Positions 57,629 through 64,000 of a stretch of DNA of 64,000 bases are shown here, piece by piece. The translations under genes and the position numbers were made by a program. Source of the stretch: Hippasteria phrygiana (lineage: Eukaryota; Echinodermata; Asteroidea; Valvatida; Goniasteridae). How positions within the stretch are numbered: position 1 is the first letter of the stretch; every line of letters starts with the position of its first letter. The stretch lies in NCBI GenBank assembly GCA_037893225.1, contig JAZGUH010000943.1, forward strand, positions 62,001-126,000, written 5' to 3'. The notes beneath the pieces are model-generated. The model saw nothing but the letters and a program-made list of their open reading frames with translations. It did not search any database and was not told the DNA's origin.

Positions 57629-57785
57629 TGTAAACGGGTGCAATCGTGGACCTCCCATTGTTCCTCCTTTGTTTATACCATTGGTTTTGTACACGATTTT
57701 CAATCGTGGACGTTCGGTCAAACGTGGACCCCTTTGTCCACGCCCGAATTATTTTGTCCTAGGTCCACGATTGCCGGCATATACA
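57629..57785. mobile_element. 157-bp element with GCAATCGTGGACC ends, copy 2, beside the LINE 5' end
   Basis: Same ends and interior as the 32.4 kb copy. It lies about 30 bp upstream (on the LINE's sense strand) of the open LINE frame. Confidence 0.8.
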
Positions 57786-57789
57786 AACT

Positions 57790-58430
57790 CAGCACTCTTG
57801 ACTGGGTTACCTGAACAGACACTTCAATAGCCTCGCCATACTACGCGGTGTTCGTGACGACACGATCAAAATGCATAACCAAAAAATTATGAACATTAAT
57901 AATTTCTTCACAATTTTCATCCATAACCATGCAACAATGCTGTTGATGCAACGTCCGATTTTAGGCGCCGATTAAACCACTTTTTTTGTCTCTCCGGCCA
58001 TCAGAGATCTTCTAAATCGCGTAACCTAATTTCGTTTACATACAAAGCCTACCATAACACCATTTATTCCTGTTGAGAGAACTGGCATTATTTCCATCAG
58101 GTATTATTGCAATTACTCACAATCACCTGTGCTATTTCCGACACATCTTTCCGTTGACAAGGTGACGAGTTTTTTTTTTCTATTTTCGGAGAGAACAGGC
58201 AAGCAAAGCGTTGATATTGTGTACACGGTTTCCAATGTATCATGTCCGTTGAATTCAAATACAGCAGTACTGCTTCACAGGGTTTGTTTTCGAACCCGAC
58301 AGAACCCAGCAATGTTTAAAGTTTTCTAGTTATTTGCCTCTTACGTCGAGGGCGGGTTGTGGATGGGGAGTTAAAACCTGCTTTCATTTATTTTTACATG
58401 TGTCACGCTGTCCAAACAAAATTACGGAGT
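57790..58430. other. No supported gene
   Basis: Short stretch between the small inverted-repeat element and R1 copy E. Nothing recognised. Confidence 0.6.
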
Positions 58431-58431
58431 C

Positions 58432-58863
58432 TTAAAGGTATTAATAAACAACATTTGCAAACATCAAAAAACAAAACTGTTAATTTATTATGAAATACCT
58501 TACCCGGTACTTGACAGCAAGTAAATTATAGTCTAAAGCAATCGTGGCACCTGGTGTGCTGTCAATTTCAAGAAAAGTGGAATTTGTCTATCAATTTCCA
58601 GCGATGGTCGGCCGAAAGTCGTTGGAAATAGTCTAGTTCCCCAACTTGATAATTCCCTGAGGTCAATAAATGGTTCCGTTTTGTCTGAAGTAGCGTCAGG
58701 GAACCTGACTACAAGTGCATATTTTTCTCTTTGTTTTCACAGCATCTATGGGCACAAAACTTTTAATAGGTCAATGCTACAGTATTTGCAGTAACACACT
58801 AACCCCCAAAATCCATTCATTTCTGAAGATTACAGCAAAAGCAAATGTTGTATATACCTTTAA
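58432..58863 (+). mobile_element. R1 family, copy E
   Basis: Runs from TTAAAGGTATTAATAAACAA to TGTTGTATATACCTTTAA. The central palindrome is damaged (GGTCGGCCGAAAGTCG). Confidence 0.82.
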
Positions 58864-59450
58864 AGTGATCATCCAAATTTCCACGTTATCATAAGTTATC
58901 ATTGACATCGCCTTTTTCCCAGATAAGGCCAAGGAAAAAAAAAACATGTTTGGCGTCCGGGTTTCTTTTGAAAAAGGAAGCAGGAGGTGCTGTTTATTAT
59001 TTTGTTTTATTTCAAGATGGCCGCTATTCTTTGTACAATTTCAAATGTTTTCAACTGTTCAAGATACAAAAAAGGAAGAGACATGGTGGACAAGAGAATT
59101 GAACATGTTTACAGTGGTTTTAATTGTTTTGGTAAGCTTGTATTTTATTTTCCGATGGATCGGTTGACATTTTGGGGGGGTTGTTTTTCACTTCATTTCC
59201 ACTGGTAAAAATAGAATAACAAATCAAGGCGGCCCCAAAAAGGAAGCGGGCGGGGACGCTAAAAACAATTTGAAAACTTTGCCTAAACTATCTTTTAATA
59301 ATAAAATATGAGACAAGAGCGAGAAACCTTTATAACGTTTTACGTTTCTTATTGGAATGATATCATATCATGGTAATTTATCTATGTAATGTTGAAATAT
59401 GGATGGCTACTTTAAGCTTCCGTACGTCACTGCAAAGAAAATAGGGGTGC

Positions 59451-59719
59451 TTAAAGTGACACTCCATATTTCTACCTTTCCGAGATACATTATCATGGAT
59501 CATGCTTTTTCCTCCGGATAAATTATCTTCCAAAATCGAATGCTGAGATATTTAAGACATGACCGATAAACCTTTTTTCATAAGAAAGACGTCATTCCGA
59601 TATTATTGTATATTGAGCTAAGGAAGTGAAAAAGTTGTCTTATATTAGGCCTATATGAGTATTCCGTCATTCCATGATAATTTATCTCGGGTACCTGGAT
59701 ATATGGAATGTCACTTTAA
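59451..59719. mobile_element. 269-bp MITE with TTAAAGTGACA ends
   Basis: TTAAAGTGACACTCCATATT and its inverted partner ending GGAATGTCACTTTAA extend about 48 bp inward to ATTATCATGG. A 16-bp near-perfect direct repeat (ACTTTAA, G or A, CTTCCGTA) lies at 59409-59424 and 59713-59728, overlapping the right end. Confidence 0.78.
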
Positions 59720-59729
59720 ACTTCCGTAA

Positions 59730-61725
59730 AAATGGGTGCGCACATCATGTACGTGTATGGGCCGTGCTGAAACGCGTGCGGTGCTTAAGGCATGGATGTG
59801 GTGATGCATATGCTATTAAATGCAGAAATCTTAGTCGTTTTGTAGATTTAGGCATATTACGATAAAACACACCATTATTTCTGCCATGAAATAATACACA
59901 AAGTTACTTTGGAGAGCTGTTTTTATCTAGTCTCGTATAGCCCGTTGGTGCCATTTGTCTAAAAGTTGTCGGTGGGGGCAGCAAACAAATCGTAACAATA
60001 TGACGTCATAAGGCGGAAATTTGACCAAACCTGCCGGAACTACGCAGCACTGGACAAAAACAGGACTCCTTTAGGTCTCCGTTGAGCCCACGGTTGGTGT
60101 GGTGCTCGCTACAAATTCCCGGCACATCAAGAGCTATGACTCACTATCCTGACGCAACAGTTGCGATTATTGCAATCAATACATTGAGTTTGGAGGGCAT
60201 CGGTGTATTATGTCAGAGAACGATCGGTGATTAATTAAACACATTGAATGTTATAAGCTATAAAGGCATTGTTAAAATTACAGAAACGTGTCAAAAGTTT
60301 GAGGATAGTATCAAATTCAGTTTACTTTTAGGCACTCATAGTGGCTGTATTGACAACAGTATCGTGCAAAGCATGTCTGCATGCGCTTCATTCAGATTAC
60401 ATTAAAAGTTAATCTTAAAATCCTCAAAATAGCGTAACTGTGGTTATAGTGCATTTAACCTGAAATGCCTGTCCCTCTATATTTTGGACCTATCAGAAGT
60501 GCATAAAATATGGGATATCACTACATATAGAAATACAGAAATAGCCTTATTGGACAAGGCCATCGTAAAAGGATTTTCTGCTCTTGTTTCATACCAAACA
60601 TGCCATTGTACTAATCTCAACAGGATTTTCTGACGCATGATTTGCTAGAGAGTCGTTTTCCCCTCATACATCGGAGCTCCCACCTGCACAGAAATGATAC
60701 AGGCCCTATGAGGTTGTTCCTACATTAGTCTCCTTACGGGCTACCGGGAAGAAAGGGTAACAATGGGGACAATGGTACCCCACGAAGGAGTCTTTAGAAA
60801 TCCAGGTACCCCACAAAGTTAACGCTAATGGAGTTTGAGATTTCAATAAGGACAAAGGAGAATAGAAGAGGAAAGTAAAGTCTACAATAAGAGGTACCCC
60901 ATATGGGTGCATATGTGAGGATGTGTGAATCTACTATAGCACACCGTTTATCGAAGCTCCTGTGGTTCTTTTCTCGGTGCATTATAAATGACGTCACTGC
61001 AAATTTTAAAACCAGAATTATTTAGCGATCTTTGTGTCAGACTGCATGGTTATTCACTGAGGAACAATTTCAAAATCACGACTTGTTCACAACAAAAACA
61101 TTGCAACAATGTCAGGCACTCAAAGCCATGATAGGTTTTGTTTAGAGCCATGTGTCATGCCAATTGACGTCATATTTCGTTACTCTACACCAGATTATAG
61201 TTCCACCTTGTACCCGTAACTTTTGAGTATTAGGTTTACGTGCGTGGACAATTTTGCAGTTTGTTGTAATATATTGTAGGTATTACCCCGTCAATCTATA
61301 AACCACCCTGATACACAAGACATTTATTATTCAATAAAACCCTGACCCCCAATAACAAAGCAGCTATTTCAATGGGAAAGTGGACAGTGCACCCGTTTAA
61401 ATTGACTTGAATACAGTACCGCCCGGTAGAGCGGTGTATTAAAAGGAAGGTTCCTTGAAATGTTGATTTTTGTTTGGTCCAAACGTTCTGACGTGGGCCG
61501 TCCTCCCTACGGCAAGTCGTGTTTCCAAATACGCTGGCCGAAGGTAGCCGGCAAGTACAAATTAAAAAGCTATGGCTTTGGCTGTGTGATGTTGATCAGA
61601 ATGACAAATTGCCCCTGTGCATGATATGATCTTGTGAAAGGCTTTCGAATGAATATTTATTTCTAATTTTTGCACTATTCTCCCTCCGGGGTCCATATTG
61701 AATAAGAGGAAACAAGGAAGGAAGT
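59730..61725. other. No supported gene
   Basis: Only the R5 repeat at 60638 is recognised. Frames are short and uninformative. Confidence 0.6.
60638..60700 (+). repeat. Dispersed repeat R5, copy 2
   Basis: GATTTGCTAGAGAGTCGTTT, CCCTCATACATCGGAGCTCC and GCACAGAAATGATAC match the 35.2 kb copy. Confidence 0.7.
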
Positions 61726-61727
61726 GT

Positions 61728-61791
61728 CAGTGTAAAGGTTTGGTGGTGTTAAATTAACACCATACGGTATCTATATGGAAGAAATTGATTA

Positions 61792-61889
<98 letters not shown>

Positions 61890-61943
61890 AGAAAGATAGA
61901 TAGATACACGTGGTGCAAATTTAACACCACAGTTTTTATAGTG
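61728..61943. mobile_element. Palindromic MITE, ACTGTGGTGTTAA family, copy 3, with microsatellite in the loop
   Basis: Arms GTGGTGTTAAATTAACACCA and AATTTAACACCACAGTTTTT flank a TTGA tetranucleotide array that occupies the loop. Confidence 0.8.
61783..61889 (+). repeat. TTGA tetranucleotide microsatellite
   Basis: About 26 units of TTGA with one slip near the start, grading into GATA at the right edge. It lies inside the loop of a palindromic MITE. Confidence 0.95.
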
Positions 61944-62135
61944 CAGGCAGTAGGATCTGACGAAAACACACGCGACCAACATTAAAATTCCATCTTATGA
62001 ATAGTATGACACGCGACCAAGCAGGCCTAAATCTCAAATCGCATATTGTGGAATTCAAACATACGCCAACCTTACTTTACTTATTGGTTGAATTCACTTA
62101 ACAGCATCAAAACGCACAAAGGATATTGATTGAAG

Positions 62136-62172
62136 CAGTGGCTTGTCCAGCGAGGGGGGGGGGGGGGGGGGG
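62136..62172 (+). repeat. hAT-like terminal motif followed by a G-tract
   Basis: CAGTGGCTTGTCCAG at 62136-62150, then a 19-base G-run at 62154-62172. Confidence 0.45.
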
Positions 62173-62807
62173 CAAGGGGGCAACTTTTCCCCTGGCGGCA
62201 TTTGAAACGTCATAAATATTAATTTTAAGTTAATAAAAAAAAAAAAAAATAGTGTTTTTAAGACGGTTTTAGGACGGTTCAGACGTTGTTTGCCCTCCCT
62301 GCCTGGCACAAAAAGCTGGATACGCTGTATTGAAGCAAGCATTATTTATGGAGTTAAATGGCAAATGATTACGAAATAGTTTGCATACAACCTTATGACG
62401 ATAATTCCACATTGTAATAGATATAAAGAGATACCATACTCAGCCAACAGTAAAACAGACATAAAGAAACGCATCTGACTCGATCACTGAAATAGTATTT
62501 GTAGCCCGGGGCAAGCGGTTGTTTTTCGCAGCCCAGATCATCCATGCGTTACCAAACGGGGCTAGCACTTTACGAATTTAAAGCGACTGGGGGATGTTGC
62601 AAGCTAATTTCTCATCTCTTAAACAAACATTGCTGGGGTTCTTGCACAAGTATGATAAATAGGAGCCTCCGTGTTGTAAGCTCTTTTTATATTATTAAGC
62701 AGTATCTTGCATGAACGTGGTATTATAACACCTTATCCACAGATTCTGTGTCTTGATTAGCCGAGAGCGAGTCAAATGGCATTTTCTACTTTTGCTATCT
62801 TCCTAGT

Positions 62808-62880
62808 GCACGGCCAAAAGTACTATACCCATAGCAACCAAAGTATTATACATTAGCAACTAAAGTACTATACCCATGGC
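62808..62880 (+). repeat. Short triplicated motif
   Basis: AAAGTACTATACCCATAGCA, AAAGTATTATACATTAGCA and AAAGTACTATACCCATGGC lie in tandem. Confidence 0.75.
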
Positions 62881-63124
62881 GCGGTATTTGTGTGCAGATG
62901 CATGCGGGTGTGTGCGTTGAGCGTTGCGCGTAACGCGTATTTTTCCGAAGTGCCAGCGCTACAGAGCTGGGTTCAAACATTTCGTTAAGGGGTGGTTTGG
63001 AAAAGAGAAAATAACCTTTCCACTAATTTTGTATTGAAATAGAAGTTCATTTTAACTGTATTTAGATTTAAATAATGTTAACATTTTAAAATCAAGCAGA
63101 ATCTGTGGGTGAGGTGTTATAAAG

Positions 63125-63289
63125 CAAATATTTACTGCTTTATCTCGTGGTGTGGTAAAACTATAGCTTCCCTCGGTGATCCGTGGAGCATTCTATTTTC
63201 CCTCGGCTTCGCCTCGGGGAAAATAGAATGCTCCATGGATCACCAAGGGAGGCTAGTTTTACTGCACCACTTGAAGCAGTAAATATTTG
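63125..63289. repeat. Near-perfect 165-bp hairpin
   Basis: Arms of about 76-80 bp pair from CAAATATTTACTGCTT...GGTGTGGTAAAACT to the centre TTTTCCCTCGG-CTTCG-CCTCGGGGAAAA. Only scattered mismatches occur (for example TCCGTGGAG against CTCCATGGA). It is probably a foldback MITE, and as RNA it would form a stable duplex. Confidence 0.88.
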
Positions 63290-63407
63290 TATACTATTCC
63301 AGCGTAGTTGAGAGTGGATAACTTACTGAATCCTTCGGTGCCTTGGTCTTGTGTTTCAATTTTTCAGATTTTGGGTTGGATGCATATGGCAATGTTGAGC
63401 AAGAAAC

Positions 63408-63790
63408 TTAAGGGTAGTTGAGTACCGGTCACATTTGCTTTTGCTGTAATTTTCAGAAATAAATGGATTTGGGGGTTACCGTCACACTGACCTGTTTAAA
63501 GTTTTGTGTGCCTAGATGCTGGAGAAAAAAATATGTTCTAGTAGTCTGGTTCCCTGACCCTACTTTAGACAAAACGGAGCAATTTATATAGTTATGGAGT
63601 TATCAGGTCGGAGAACTAGACTATTTCCAACGACTATCGGCCGACAATCGTTGGAAAAACGATATAAATTTCCACTTTTCAGGTGCCATGATTTCACAGG
63701 ATGCTTAATACTGCTATTTTCTTACAGTTTAGTACGGTATTTCGTAATATTTCAGTATTTTCTTTTTTTGCAAATGTATACTAACTTTAA
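63408..63790 (-). mobile_element. R1 family, copy F
   Basis: Inverse-orientation copy from TTAAGGGTAGTTGAGTACCG to GTATACTAACTTTAA, with the shared TATCGGCCGACAATCG centre. Confidence 0.8.
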
Positions 63791-63952
63791 GCCATTGCAG
63801 ACAATGTTCATGATATAGAAAAGGGCCAGTTTTTGTATTTAACAACCAAAATGGGATTTTATGGTAATTTAATTTTTGCTACAGACCAACATGACCATCA
63901 TAGCGCTTAAATAATGTCACTACGTGTGGACCGTCGCGATGTGATTTGGGTA

Positions 63953-64000
63953 CACTGTACAAACTGTGGTGTTAAATTAACACCATGTGGTGTTTATATT
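63953..64000. mobile_element. Palindromic MITE, ACTGTGGTGTTAA family, copy 4, cut by window end
   Basis: CACTGTACAAACTGTGGTGT continues into the same TTAACACCATGTGGTGTTTATATT as the left half of the 20.1 kb copy. The right half lies beyond the window. Confidence 0.8.

Larger units (their letters stand above)
61945..63120. other. No supported gene
   Basis: Contains the hAT-like end with G-run at 62136 and the triplicated motif at 62808. No coding signal. Confidence 0.6.

Overview
This is a window of animal nuclear DNA, about 60% AT by eye. It is very poor in genes and very rich in transposable-element remains. It contains spliced-gene exons with consensus GT donors, tRNA-derived SINEs, CR1/Jockey-type LINEs, Tc1/mariner debris, many short palindromic MITEs, and simple repeats including long poly-C/poly-G runs. 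The LINE carrying a viral-type 2A peptide and the MITE load point to a marine invertebrate, most likely a deuterostome such as an echinoderm. That placement is inference: no ribosomal or mitochondrial marker is present.

Only a few protein-coding pieces can be supported. A two-pore-domain (K2P) potassium-channel exon lies on the minus strand at 26235-26757 and ends at a splice donor inside the first selectivity filter. A THAP zinc-finger exon lies on the plus strand at 40237-40580. It has a one-base frame break and is bracketed by an 18-bp inverted repeat. A short candidate first exon starts at 51410. The largest coding unit is a LINE polyprotein on the minus strand (54350-57439), unbroken through its endonuclease and reverse-transcriptase domains, with a canonical 2A ribosome-skipping motif just before the endonuclease.

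Layout. 1-9 kb: copies of dispersed repeats, two small palindromic elements and tRNA-derived SINEs. 9-24 kb: MITEs of several families, a 24-bp-unit repeat in short arrays, and SINEs. 24-30 kb: mostly unique sequence around the K2P exon, plus a 7-mer microsatellite. 30-38 kb: a large foldback element, a fragment of a DDE transposase, and a tandem array dense in TGACGTCA sites. 39-46 kb: the THAP exon, an interrupted repeat copy and a broken LINE. 46-50 kb: a Tc1/mariner element with 187-bp inverted arms, a MITE, a second broken LINE and the main 24-bp minisatellite. 51-58 kb: the candidate exon and the intact LINE. 58-64 kb: more MITEs and a near-perfect hairpin.

The genes do not form a pathway. 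What links the window is repeat structure. The same families recur across it, several are nested, and at three loci a loop of other elements lies between inverted short arrays of the 24-bp repeat. That pattern may mark an undescribed composite element.
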